Source of the DNA: Umbelopsis ramanniana AG
Taxonomy: Eukaryota; Mucoromycota; Umbelopsidomycetes; Umbelopsidales; Umbelopsidaceae
Length of the DNA stretch: 64,000 nt
Assembly: GCF_025399195.1 (NCBI RefSeq)
Contig: NW_026252091.1
Span: 186,001 to 250,000 of the forward strand
Direction of reading: 5' to 3'
Below are positions 47,465-60,400 of the stretch, piece by piece. Under the pieces are notes generated by a model. That model had not been told where the DNA came from. It saw nothing but the letters and a program-made list of their open reading frames with translations, and searched no databases. The translations under genes and the position numbers were made by a program. Every line of letters begins with the position of its first letter. Positions within the stretch are counted from its first letter, which is position 1.

Positions 47465-50400
47465 ATGTCGTCCCCCATCATTCTGTGCAGGGTCAAAGCG
47501 CTATACACATTCGATGGAACAGAGCCCACCGCACTCAGTTTTAATAAGGGCGATAGTATTGATGTACTCGCCCAACTCGATTCGGGCTGGTGGGATGGAT
47601 GGTACGTGTGTCCCTGACACTGGTTTCTCCGATTGAATTAGTTTCAGCCATTATAACCATGGATTATTTAGGTGTAATGGCAAACGAGGATGGTTTCCAA
47701 GCAATTATGTTGAAATCATCGACGAATTAAGCGAAGATCTCGAAGAAGTAGATCAACAAGATGGTCTCGAGCTTGGAGGATTAATGTCGGATCGAAGAAG
47801 TTCTCGAGAACTCCAAACTCAGCGAATCTCTACGACCGCTGCAGTTCCACTGGATATCAAGCATCATCGTTTGAGTTTTACAGGCATGGCATCAGATGAT
47901 CCGAAATCAGATAGTTCAAACAGTTATGAGCAACAAACGTTGTTACTGGATAACGCTTCCGAATTACCACCTGGGTGGCGTCTTCAATTAACTGACCATG
48001 GCCATGTCTTTTACAACGAAGTCACAGGCGATGTTCGTCATAATCTGGAAATAGACGAAGACAATGGCTCCATTAGCGAATCAGCAGAAGATGATGAATT
48101 ATTGGATCAATCTGAACCATCTCAATCACAAAGCAGAGACTCTCAATCTCATCAGAGTAGAGATTCGTTATCTCAAGGCCTAGATTCGCAGTCCCATCAG
48201 AGTAGAGATTCTTTATCTCAAAGCCGGGACTCCCAGTCGCATCAAAGTAGAGATTCTCAGTCACAATTCCGAGAAGACAATGCGCGAAGCGTCTACAGTG
48301 AAAGTATGGACGAATCGAGTGTATTTGAAGCTGGGTCAACTGGGATGCCCAACTCGCTAGATGGCGTGATGGTATGCAGTTTGTTTTTTCCAAATTCGTG
48401 ATTATGCATGTATGTGCAATACTAACGATACAGTGGCTTTTTTTTTCATTTAACATCATTTTCACAGCTTCCTGAACATTGGGTAAGCGAAATCACACCG
48501 CAAGGAAGAACTTACTTTAGACATCAAGTTACGAATGATATAGCATGGGACATGCAAAGTCTATTACAAGGGACTCAAAATTCGGTAAGATTTCTCATTT
48601 TTTTTTTTTTTTTTTACTTTGGCATGCAGAGTCCAAAATCTTACTAAACTGCATGTCGTCAAGGTCACCGATACAACATCCGGTCCGTCTACGAGAAGTG
48701 CCTCTTTGAGTGCCCTTTCTAATGCTCCTATACCATTACCGAGATCACAATCACGCCAGGCAGTGGCACGAAGAACAACTCTAATAGATCTCAATGAGCC
48801 TCTTACCTGGTCTCGCATGTTCTCCCATATCGCCTTGGCTATTCACAACCTTAACATGACATTTGATTTACGCAACTCCACCGACTATAAGAAATGCGTC
48901 ACGACAGTGGTGAATGCCATTCGTCTGATGTTGTTCGGCTCCCATACCCTCGATAAAGAATCGATTCATCTGAAGAACAGCCGAAATTTAAAAGCACAGC
49001 ATCGCAGTATCATGACAACTGTCTCCAAGCTTGTATTGACCGCCAAGGCTGCCTCTGAAGCCTTTCCTCCACAATTTGAAGAATTGGTGGCCAAAATTAA
49101 AGAAGAATCTATGGACTTACTTGGCACCGTACAAAACTTTGTGACCCAATGCCAAGACATGCATATCACAATTAGACACATTGATCCTAGAATAGTCGAT
49201 TCTGACCACGAGTCACGAACTCACAGACGAAGCGATACCGCTTCGTCCGGTCCCATCGTCGTTCCTGTCCCAACGCGTAATAGACGTCCACTTTCAACCG
49301 AGGTGATGACCCGACTACAAACCCACGATACCAAACTGCAAGCCAACTTGGACAGCCTCCAATCTTGCGTTAAAAAAATGCTCCAGCAACAGTCTCAAAC
49401 CCCGATTGACTCAAAAGATGGTGATCTGTATTCCACATCTCAAGCCAATTTACCCATCCTGGTAGCTGAGTTCAAGGAAACCATTAAGCATTTAGGTCAT
49501 TGGCTCGCTTTATTGGAAACCACGGAATTACAGTACCTCGAACCACTCGATCAGAATGTCATCAAAGTCAACAAGCAAAAGTTGTATAATAACAGTGGTT
49601 TACTATTTTCTGCCATTCAGCTCGCAACCGATGATTCTACTTGTGGACAAGTGTCAGAAGTCAGCCATGTTGGTAAGGATATCGAAGTTCGAATTACAAG
49701 AATTATGAATATCCTGGAGCAATATAGAGAGGAGTTTGATGAGACGGCCATGCATGGGCCAAACCATGACAATGGCGATGTCAAAGCATCGGAGCAAATG
49801 GTGCCAAATGATGGCGTCTTCACTGATGAACCGAATGCGATCGAGAGTACGAACGATGACGAATTATCGGACGATTCATTGATGGAAGAATTCGACAAGG
49901 AATTAAGGAAGCATGGTGATACTGGACCTAGGCATTCCGAAAATTTACAGCGTGATCAAACCGCCGAGCTATCCAGTCTCGCATCGTCTCGATCTCCCAC
50001 TGACAAACTTCGAAAATTCTTTGGTGAAGATGCTGCAGCGGCTGCCGCTGCCAATTACAGCCCCAAGCAAACCGTTGGCGGCAATGTCTGGTACCTTGGC
50101 TATGGATATCGTCCACACGACATTATGTTCAGTATGGAAGGCAGTGTACGTGGCGGTACATTGGAAGCTCTTATCGAGCGATTAACATTACATGACTATC
50201 TCGGTGAGTTTACAAAACTGTCTAAGGGACCTTGCCACTTCATGGTTTTCTGATTGGACTTTTCCTCTAGACATGAACTTCATTGCTACTTTTCTCTTGA
50301 CCTATCGTTCATTCTGTACTACGGAAGAGCTGATATCGCATCTTCAGAAACGATATACCTTGGCCCCTCCAGAAGAACTGACTATGGAGGAGTTGGAAAT

Positions 50401-51629
50401 CTGGGTGGAGAAAAAGCTAAAACTGGTTCGATTACGTGTATTCAACGTTCTCAAGACCTGGATCGAGAATTACTATTATCAAGAAGACTACGGTGTTCTT
50501 GAAAGTCTTCGACAATTTACCATTACTGTCATTCGTGACACCTTGACGTTTTCTGCAGAGCAACTTGAACGCCTCATCAACATGCGACTTGAAAAAGATA
50601 AACAATCGGAAATGAAGAAAATGATCTCCAATAATAATTCCATTGCGCCCATGCCCATTCTACCTCGTAACTTGAAACGCATTCGATTACTGGATGTTGA
50701 TTCGGTTGAGTTGGCACGACAGCTTACAGTTATCGACTTTAAACTATACAGTGCCATCCGACCCATCGAGTGCTTGGACAAGGCATGGTCCCGTGACGAT
50801 GAAACTGGAAAAACCGCAAGCAACATCAAGGCATCGATTCTGTTTTGTAATCAAGTAACTGCATGGGTTTCCGATTCCATCTTGAGTCAGCACGAAGCCA
50901 AGAAACGAGCAGCCATTCTCAAGCACTGGGTCCAGGTTGCAGAACGTTGCCGAATGCTAGGTAACTTTAATACATGCATGGCTATTCTGTCTGCATTTGA
51001 CAATAGTGCTATTGGAAGACTGAAGCGAACGTGGGAAGTAAGTAATGGTGCCAGCTGTGCATAGTATGGCATGAAACATTTTGACTAACCTCTGTCTTGC
51101 TTAGATTGTGGGTGCTCGCACCAACCAGACGTTGGTGCAAATTCGAAAATTGATGGGCCACGAAAAGAATTTCATCGAGTACCGTGAAATCATTCATTCC
51201 ATCAACCCACCCTGTATCCCATTTTTGGGTATCTATCTTCAAGATCTGACGTTCATCGAGGACGGCAACAGTAATTATCTGAAGAAAACCCAAGACCTTA
51301 TCAACTTTGCCAAACGCATGAAAACAGCCGAGGTCATTCGAGAGATTCAGCAGTACCAGTCTGTTTCATACTCGTTGCAGCCTGTTCGTGAACTTCAATT
51401 GTTCATCAAAACACACCTGGAAAATAGTCGAGACGAAGAGATTCTCTACAGCCTGAGTGTTGCTCTTGAACCAAAGTAAGTGCCGAACGAAGCCGCGGGA
51501 AGGCTCCCTCCCATTTTGAATTCAAAATGCATCGTATACTCATGGTTTTTTTCTTCGCATCACCCACTTTACAGAGAGCGCGAAGACGAAAAAATCGCTC
51601 GACTCTTGCAGGAATCTGGATTCTTGTAA
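47465..51629 (+). CDS. CDC25-type Ras guanine-nucleotide exchange factor with SH3 and WW domains
   Basis: Seven exons (47465-47601, 47672-48371, 48468-48584, 48664-50203, 50271-51037, 51105-51475, 51575-51629) give 1228 residues. An SH3 domain lies at about 8-65 (VKALYTFDGTEPTALSFNKGDSI, GWWDGWCNGKRGWFPSNYVE). WW-like domain 1 is LPPGWRLQLTDHGHVFYN (second Trp lost); WW 2 is LPEHWVSEITPQGRTYFRHQVTNDIAW. A Ser-rich SQSHQSRDS repeat sits between them. The RasGEF-N domain begins near 800 (SVRGGTLEALIERLTLHD, FLLTYRSF), and the catalytic CDC25 domain near 960-1215 (ELARQLTVIDFKLYSAIRP, ILKHWVQVAERC, NFNTCMAILSAFDNSAIGRL, PPCIPFLGIYLQDLTFIEDGN). It activates Ras at the plasma membrane. The 3' site of intron 3 is TCAAG after a TACTAAAC branch site; the nearer CAG would hit a stop at once. 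Confidence 0.92.
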
Positions 51630-51929
51630 ACTCTTTGATATCCCCCCACGCCGACCATTCGGCTTGCTTACTTCTGTGCCCCCACAAAAATATACTTCGT
51701 TGTACACTATACTATACCACACGCATTTCCATTGACCTGGATCGCCATTTATTGTAGTTTGTTTTTTTTTTCTGTTAGCTCTGTCCGTGTCATTCTTACA
51801 TGCCCTTTTTTTTTTTTTTTTCCTTGGCTGCTGATCTTTTTTTCTTCGTTACGAAAGAGACGAACACACTATAAAAAAGAGAAATCCAACATCATCCATA
51901 GACATGTTTATTCTATTCAGTTCAATATT

Positions 51930-53996
51930 TTACAGCGAAGGAAGGTTACTCTGCATTAGGCGTTCGATGAGTACCGAGGCGATGGATTCAGGGAGAGGAC
52001 AGTGGTCTGAGCCAAGATGCCAGATGGCGAGCTGGATGAGTGGGCTGGGTGGGGTTTAGTTAGTAAGCAAGCATTTTGTGCCTAAATGTTTGCTTAACAT
52101 ATTGTACATACAGATCGCCAGTAACGATGCACAAAATGCAGTTGTAGATATCTTCCAGTTTGTGAGGTAAGAGGATCCAAAAGAGGCAGTGATACCAACA
52201 ATTAAGGTTACCATTAAATACATTTTCTTTAGCATTTGCGAAGCACTCTGCCATTTGCCTCAGGTCCGCCGCCTTGCCATCTACATGCCGGGGGGTTTAG
52301 CCTAGGTTGACCATGATAAATTGCCATGACAGAACTCACCTTTCACCACCTTTATCCAAGACAAAATGCCACTTTCTGTTTGATCCAGTCTTTCATCATC
52401 CGAAGGACAGCATAACCAGCTTAGTAGGCGAATGGCTGAGAGGCTCTGTCAATGAGAAATCCTTTGCTTAGCCAAGGCTCACTCACGCGGGAAACCAAAA
52501 CGTGAACACCGAAGACACCTGCGGGCACAAACTCACCTCTTGACCGTCCTCCCCATTTATAATTTGAGCTGTAGTAGCTCGCAGCAGAGAAGTAGACATC
52601 ATGAGTATAAGCCAGATTTGGTTTCTCACATCTGGATAAGCTTCGCGACACGCGAACAAACATTGCTCTATCCTTTGATTCAATTCGTCAAATGTGACGG
52701 ATGGTGGTTCAAATAAAATCTGAAGCTCCGAGGGAAAGTATAGGGCAATTTGAGATGGTTTGGAACAGGGTGGGAATACCATTTGCATCTCGTCTTTATC
52801 CATCGTCTCGGGGGCAACTGTAGTGAACAGGAGGCTGTGGAAGCCTTGGAGTATTTGCATCACACGCCAATCCTTGCTGCATACAGCAATGCTGGCCATA
52901 AAACGAAAAGCATGCCTATAAACGTCAGGCCGATCATACATGGTTGTAATAAAATCCGGGTTGGTCCCATCATGAAGTAGCTGTTTTACATCAAAGTCGA
53001 CCCGAGGAGTCCATGGTAAATGAGTCACCGTGATCAGTAGCTCAACTAGCTCGTATTCCACGAATTGAGCGCAGCGATACCATTGGCTATAAGACAAAGT
53101 TATTGAGTGGTATATACGTATTACCGAAGAAAGAGCCTTACGTACAATGAAAACATGTGGGCGAATGTCTTGTATAGATCTGGTCGCTCTTCCAAGAAAG
53201 CTTGGATGAATTGGCTCGAAAGCGTATACTCTTCCACATTGGAGACTTTGTCGCGTTGAGCTACATCAAAGGCTGTGGATATGAGTTCTCGGAACAACTT
53301 TGTGGAATTTGGCACCGGTAATAACGGTATGCTAAGATTAGATATATCGTAGAGTTGGCGGGGCTATAATGGGATGAGAGCGGTCAATATCAGACTAAAG
53401 AAGATGGTCATACGGGGCTGTGGCATACCCGTACAATGAGACTGGACGTGACGATTTCTGAATAAACTTTGTGGATCAGACCGTCAATATCCAAGTCTGC
53501 AGGGGATGGGCCGTACATCAATCGTCGCATACGGGTCAGGCACCATCGTTTAGAGGCATCCTGTTGACCTAGAGGGGCATGACGCGCCTGCCATATTTTC
53601 GTATACTCCATCAAGCATTGAAGGATGAGTTTACTATTCGTTTCATCTGTACTTAGGACAGGACTGAGCTATAGCAGTAGAGTGAGTAACCGGTCAGGAG
53701 GGGTTCCAAGCCATATGGCATGAACATACCGACGCGCGTGTTAACAGCGTGCCTGCCTGCGGGTATTGGTTTGCGCATTCGTCCACGGACGCGCATTCTC
53801 TTAGCGCCTATTGAAAAGCGAGCCATGGTTGTAAGTCTGTTGCACCCTGCGCTTCAACGTAGTCTATCCTTGCACTCACATTCAAAAGTTGTCGAAAGAG
53901 CTCGGCGCATTCGTTCAAAGGTGGGTATTGCGGAGGATCTGACCCGAGATCATCGCAGCAGAGACTAATCAACCCAGAAAAGCGCTGCCAGTCCAT
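51930..53996 (-). CDS. unidentified alpha-helical protein, 537 residues
   Basis: Eight minus-strand exons (53996-53880, 53807-53730, 53668-53429, 53363-53125, 53086-52537, 52445-52340, 52280-52112, 52044-51930) join in frame. I do not recognise the family. The product is predicted largely helical, with Leu/Trp-rich segments (RRLMYGPSPADLDIDGLIHKVYSE, FVEYELVELLITVTHLPW, NCWYHCLFWILLPHKLEDIY) and no signal peptide, zinc site or catalytic motif; a HEAT-like scaffold would fit. Most introns are 59-91 bases, but the one between exons 4 and 5 is only 38 bases (53124-53087). A more usual donor 17 bases upstream would break the frame. The start is uncertain: the frame stays open for about ten codons upstream (VAWEPSLY), so a further 5' exon may exist. 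Confidence 0.65.
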
Positions 53997-54452
53997 GTAC
54001 AAACTTGGCTCCCACGCGACGTCGTTTCAACGATGTTATGCTAATCAGCTCGGTTATGGAATCAAAGGTGGCTGGAAACCAAAAACCTCCCCAGAAAAAT
54101 AAAATAAATGAATGTATTCCGCGATCGGTCCTCACACATGAAAGGAAAAAACCAGCAGCAGCGTTGCAAGATTAAAAAAATATGTATATGAACCAGTTTT
54201 TGATGCCCAGCTGGCCGTAGAGTAGCTGTAAGTACGAATTGTTATTCGCAAAAAAAAAAAAAAAAAAAAAGAGTAGAGGTATGTAAAGAACCGTTTCACA
54301 AGTCATCGTGAAATGAAAAAAAAGGGGAGTAAGGAAGGTAAAGGAATGCAAGGAGAGACATAGTTGCGCTTATAAAGTAGATGTAAGAAGGTATGGTTAA
54401 GCAAATTTAAGCCAGAGAAAGAAGTATATAGAAAAACAACACACGGAAACCA
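53997..54452. other. intergenic with A20 run
   Basis: 5' flank of the unidentified gene and 3' flank of the NDT80-type gene; a run of 20 A bases lies near 54251-54270. No gene seen, though a missing first exon of the left gene could lie here. Confidence 0.5.
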
Positions 54453-56513
54453 TCATGGTAGCTGTTGACGTTCCGAAGCGTTTTTGTCGTCATAATTATT
54501 GACGTCCTTATGTCTATCAGCGGATGAAGAAGCAAGTTCTGATTTTCCTTTACGATCATCATAAGAGTACGGTGGAGCCATCGACTGGGCTTGATAATGA
54601 TCAGATTCATGAACATAGTCATGATGGTGCGAAGAATGCCATCGCATGGGTGGAGGTTCTCTGGATGGATAATCTTGCATTTGTGGTGGTTGCTGGTGGG
54701 GATGACCTGCCCGCAGGTCGAACTGTCCATTACGAGGTAAGTAGTGGTGAGGGGAAGAATAGGCAGGATAAGTGTATGCAGAGTGGTCAGTTGAGATACT
54801 TGAACCTGATGCAGCGCGATTTCGTTGCCAATCTGGATGCGAGTCATCCCCTCCTTCTCTACCACCATAGTAAGGCGGGGGCGCGTTGCCACCCGTGGGT
54901 GCATTGGATGGGAGAGGGCGAACCACTTGTGTATCGTAAGGATGATGGTAAGGTCCAGCTCGGTTATCTGCAAATTCCGCATTGTGGAGGTCAGGAGAAG
55001 ACGATTCCGAGGAGGACGGATCAGAAATGCTTGGTATACCCATCGGTTGTTGAGAACCTTCCGTCACGACCACAGGATGATAAGATGGGCCATTTTGCTG
55101 TTGGTAGGGGGAGCCACCTATACCGTTGTACGCATGATAACCATAGGAAGAATAAGACGTAGGGCCATAATCCGTAGTGGGTGTCATAGCGGAAGGCGAC
55201 AGGATGGGTGGTTTGGGATAAGACGAAGAATAGTCGGTTTGTGCGGCCTCACTGGCTTGCTTACGACTGTATTGAGTCGAATACCTAACGTTGTGATCAT
55301 TGTAATGACCAGGGCTTCTACCTCGCACGACAAGCCTTTCGGATTCGGCCACACATATTTTAATTTGCTGACCCGCTTCGGTCTGAGCATAGACTTCTAC
55401 ACAGAGAATATGGTATTGCTGGGCGGCTCTTCTTCGTCCGTTGTTCGCGGTGGCGGTCTTGAATTGAACTCTTTCAAACGTGGCGATGGTTTGAGTTGTA
55501 CCGATTGAACTTAGCCGTAAATCGCCTCCAGCGGTAATAGGAACCAGCGGTGGCGTGTTGCGTGGACCACGATCGCGTTTGGCCGTATGCTGTATCAAAT
55601 CGATGACCTTGTCACGACTATTATACATGTGAGAGCTGATGCCGAGCATGAATTGTTGGACCCGATGCAATCTTCCGTTGAAGTCGACCAAACAGGGAAT
55701 TTCATGCTCATTATAGCTACCTAAGCCATCGATGGAAAACGTAGCACTGAGTTGAAAGTAATTTCTTCTGTAGCATGTCCAATCCTCATCGGCTAGAAAA
55801 AACCCTCGGTCGATTTTGGCGTCCACGCGAGGATCAAACCTTTAAGGGGGGAAGGGAACAGTTTAGTTCAGGGATGACATGTTATTTACCTCGGGGATCT
55901 ATATATAAACCCGTTTTGTTCATCGGTTCAAAACAAGCATGTAAACTTACACGGTAGATTGATCAAGTGCGAACAGGTTACCGTACCTGTCCTTGGTGGT
56001 GAACATGGGGCCATTATGAGGAAGCTCCGTTTCGACGGGCGAAGGTTCAGTATGTTGCGATTGAGATGACAGGGCTCGCTTCTTCTTGGGGTTGGAAATC
56101 CAAGTGGGATATGGAGCTTGTCTTGGTGGAGGACTATAGGGATCTTTTCCTGACGGCTGTGGCGTTCCTGGTTGAGATAGAACACGAGAGCTGGGCCAAA
56201 TGGGGGAGTTCAATAAATTGTGTGTGCATTGTACCAGTGGGCGGGCTTCAAGAGAACTACGTACCTCGATGATGATGATGCCAGATCTGGGCGCTCGGAA
56301 GGCGATAAATCACGACTGATTTTTAGGTTAAGTCAGATGGTCAGGAACAAACAAATCCAGGTTGTTAGTGGAAAATAAATCAGTCAGGACGGCAAAAGCG
56401 CCAGAAAATTTGACATACTGGGAGGGCAAACTGTAGCCTGAATCCATCAATGGATACGGTGGTTGGTCAGGCATGACGGGTGGCGTCTGCCATTCTCTAT
56501 GTAACCCATTCAT
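54453..56513 (-). CDS. NDT80/PhoG-family p53-like transcription factor
   Basis: Four minus-strand exons (56513-56419, 56315-56265, 56190-55951, 55839-54453) give 590 residues with every junction in phase 2. The NDT80/PhoG DNA-binding domain runs from about 100 to 320: MFTTKDRYGNLFALDQSTVFDPRVDAKIDRGFFLADEDWTCYRRNYFQLSATFSI is the family's core (shown here across the exon 3-4 joint in pieces), then FMLGISSHMY, RDKVIDLIQHTAKRDRGP and VQFKTATANNGRRRAAQQYHILCVEVYA. Yeast Ndt80 drives meiosis; filamentous relatives (vib-1, XprG) control protease secretion and starvation or incompatibility responses. The C-terminal 260 residues are Tyr/Pro/Ser/His-rich and disordered. A basic NPKKKR signal sits before the domain. 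The ATG at 56513 is the first in frame after an in-frame T-rich stretch; another 5' exon is possible. Confidence 0.88.
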
Positions 56514-57403
56514 TCGATGGAGATGAGAGAAAGAGAGAGTGAAAAAGTAAGAGGGGGAAAAAAAGAGAAAGCGAAAATATAAAAATAAAGAGAGGAAAAA
56601 AATAATAAAAAAACCTGCAAACAGAGAGCCAGCCAGCAACGACACAGCAGCCATAGCAATAGGCCCAGCAATAATAACATCTCGTAAAAACCCTCCCTAA
56701 GTCAAGTGCTGATTGGGAAAGCGCGTGGTATATTTGATTTGATTGGGGGGACACACGGAGACCTTTCTCTCACTAGTCAACCTAGCTGGCCACGGCCTAT
56801 GACAGACCTGCTTGCCAGCGTTCCCCATGGTGTCGAATGCTTTGCTGTTCGCTGCAAGCAACATTGTGGCAAACCACCGAAAAGAACCAGCGAGTTCAGC
56901 CACCCAGCGAATGGAGGGCCTTGATAAAAAAGTAAACTAAAACAAGAACCCAACGTACGTGACACACTCGACCTATTGCGGCAATAACAACCCAATACGG
57001 TTGCACGGAAAAGCCTCAGCTGGAAGAGGGTTCCAAGATCCCCAATCTCGCGCACGGACGAGCCTCCCCCCGCGGTCATGGTTCATGGCCACTAGGAAAA
57101 TGCATTTATTATACAGTAGATTAAGTATGGGATGGATGCTGAAAAAACAATAAGCGAATTGACGAAAAGAACTTGAATTTTTTTGGGAGGGGGAGAATTT
57201 TTTTTATACAAATTTACACCTCTTTAAAAGGGCCAAGTACAAGGTTAGAGTTTTGAGAAGAAATTGTGGGTTGGGTGTGTGTAACAAAGGTCGCATAGAT
57301 CGACACATGGACCTTCTCATGGTGACTTATTTTCGGTCCCCGCGAGAGAGCATTTGCCATGGACATATCTCCGAAATTGCGCGTGTACCTCCAAACATTC
57401 ATT
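56514..57403. other. intergenic, no gene recognised
   Basis: Upstream of the NDT80-type gene and downstream of the spectrin/GAS2 gene. Purine-rich GAGAAAG tracts near 56520-56600 correspond to a pyrimidine-rich leader on the minus strand. No coding sequence I can support. Confidence 0.5.
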
Positions 57404-60400
57404 CTACTGCTGATGAGATCGGCGTGGCGTAGAGACGAGTCTTGGTTCGTGGTCCGTTGCTTTCTTCATGGAAATTTCCAGTTGGTTTCCTTCACCATCG
57501 ACCGTCATCAGAAATCGATTCCCCTCCTTAACCCCCGTTATTCCGCGACTGGGCGTTGAGCGGGACATTTTCACTGGATCGGATGATTCATGGCCCGGGA
57601 CTTCCTCAGACATACTGGCGTTTTCTTTCGGTCGCGTGGTACGAAGGTATGCATCACGTACATCCGGTTGCTTTTTTTCTTCACGCCGATTAGGAATCAA
57701 CCGTCCTTCCAGAAGAGCATGGTCTCGTAAAAATTGAGAAAGTTCCGTCCATCCACCGCCAACTCGAACCATCACCATGTTGCTACGTAGGATTCGACAA
57801 TAAACAAGCCGAGGTTCAACTTCGCCAAACCAGTATTTGCCCACTTCGCCAGGTACCATCTTGATGCGAATTTTATAAGGTGACTCATTCACCACTTTAC
57901 CAAGTTGAACATCCAGGTCACTTCGCGGATCAGGTATATAGCGTGGAGGAACAGATGTGCCCTTTCCACTTTTGCTTCTGGACGGTACCGGCGTGAGAGT
58001 GGATCGTCGCATACGAGGTACTTGGGTGGCCGACACGGGTTCCATTTTACGTGAAGTTAGACTGGAATGACTTGATCTAGGCGTGGGCGTCATAGCCCGT
58101 CCTACTTTTTGTTCAGAGATCTTGCGTGTACGTACGCCGGCCACTGAATGAGGTCGTGGTTGCCGATCCAAATGGGTACTTGGAGTAGGCGTCGCTTGAC
58201 GCATATCACTGATTTTACCATTCAACTCAGCTTTGACTTGAGCCACTTGAACATGGAGTTGGTTCCATTGCTTTTCTACTTGATGGTATTTTTGTACGAT
58301 CCTTGTATCATCGACAAACACAGACGCCAAGTGTTTCGTTTCATCTAATTTTTCTCGAATGCGTGGTCCATAGTATTTGAAACGTGTGTCCAATTCAATC
58401 AACAATGCTTGAATATCGGCTTTACTGGGCATACGACCCGTCTTTGGCTGGTTTGTACAGGGAGTAAGGGCATCTTGCACGGCTGTTAACAAAACCTCCA
58501 ATTCATCCACCACATTGACAAATCCGGCAAGTTTTAATGCTGCTCCAATCTCTTGATGTTTTTCTTCCATGTGGTTGGCAAGTTCTGTCACCACCTTGGC
58601 AATCTCCGCTCGTTGTTGGACAAACTCACCACCATCATCTTGTAAATGAGGAAAGGACGCCAAAATCATATCCAAGTCATTGATCTTTTTGTTCAAATGA
58701 TATTCTACTTCCTTCTCCAAATTCGTCATCTGAGCTTCTACCACAATCACATCGCGCTCCGATATCAGTTGAGACAACGGGAGCTCCTGCATATTGACAG
58801 GAACGGGGGTTCGTGATTGAACAACCGAGAGGGATGAGAGGTGATGTTTGATTTTATCAACCAGGTCAAAGATTTCTTTGCTTTTTCGGGCAATGGTCAT
58901 GGCTTGTAGGTTGCTTTCGGCATGGCATTGTATAGACACAAATTGCTTTTTAAGCGCATCCCATTCAGTGAGGACTCGACCTGACCGCATGTCAATAGCA
59001 GCTAAAACATCGTCGTCCTTGACACAAATGGCGTTGAAATCAATCACTTGGTCATTCTTGTCTTTGATGAGAGTTGGCACCATGGTGTTAAATGCCTTAA
59101 TCGTTGCTTCGAATGAATTGACTTTAGCATGCATGTCATCCAATTGGGAGCGTTGGTCATCAAGAGTGGCTGTATTCACATTATGCAGAGCCCGTTTACA
59201 GCCTTCCATCCATGCGTTGATTTCGTTGCATGCTTTGGTGAAGGCAAATGCTTTTCTTAAAAAGTCCAGTTGAAGCTGTTCACGATCTAACATCGTCCTT
59301 AGTCGATCCAAGGCTCGACAAGCTTCATCCAATGCTATCGCTTGTTCAGAACCCCCTTCAATGCGCTCCAATTCCACCTTCTGGTAATCAAGTTGTGACC
59401 CTAGCCTCTTGTACTCTGTCTCAGCACTGTTGTGGCCATTGATGCTTTGTCGCAGTAACCGTTCTATAAACGTAGAGTCTTTGGCGTAAAATTGAGATTT
59501 AGAGGTGGATTCCATTGTGATGAGCACAAGGTTGGCTTGCTCTTTGCACAAATCTTGTAAGGTTGAACATGCCGCTGAAAAAGCCTTCAAGGGTGATGCC
59601 TGTTCTCGTTTTGCCCTGATCTCTAGTAAACTAGAGGAAGCTTGTTCAAATGCAGACTGTACTTCAGCATACTGCGTCTGCATACATTCATGGTTCACAT
59701 CCTCAAATTGATCTTCACTATCATGGCGTTGCTCGTTTTCCAGACGTTGGAGCATGACTTTCATAGCATCCATCGTTTGTGTGAGTTCCTCTGCACTGGA
59801 TGTATCATCGGCGGACAAGGTTTGAAGCAGTGTATCAATTTGAGGAAGCATTTCAGACTTGATTTTGAGGAAGACCTCCTGATGAGAGAGTGCTGCTGCA
59901 TAGCGTGTTGAGATATTAGTTGTTTTTAACAAATCGGTTTGAAGATTTTGGATAGCGCTTTCAATGTCTGATTTTTGAATCGCCACCTGATCATGAGACG
60001 CAAGTTCTGATGGAACTTGTTCACAGTAACGTTGGTACTTGTCCTCCAGCATGCCTACTTCGGCCTCCATATGCTTGATCATGGTCAGAATGGTTTGCTG
60101 TTGCTCAGCATCCACTTTGGAATTTTTGGTCAGATATCCAGAGGTGGCGTTAAACTTGAATAGTGTTGAAGTTTTTTCATGTAGATCCTTTAGGATGTCA
60201 GATCCATCGTTCAGGTACAAATCAAGAATGTCTCTTGTTTTCAGATGTTGGGCATGTTGTTGAAGATTGTGCTTCATCTGCTCTGCCAGTTGTTCAGCTC
60301 GATCAAGGAGCACTTGATTCTGGTCCGCAGGTGGCAATGATAGTCCCTCACGCTGTGCCTTTATATGTGCATATTGCTCTCGTAACATGGCGATTGGCTG

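Noticed and set aside
54524-55508. Long plus-strand frames antisense to the NDT80-type gene
   Set aside because: Shadow frames of the Pro/Tyr/Ser-rich C-terminus of the minus-strand gene.
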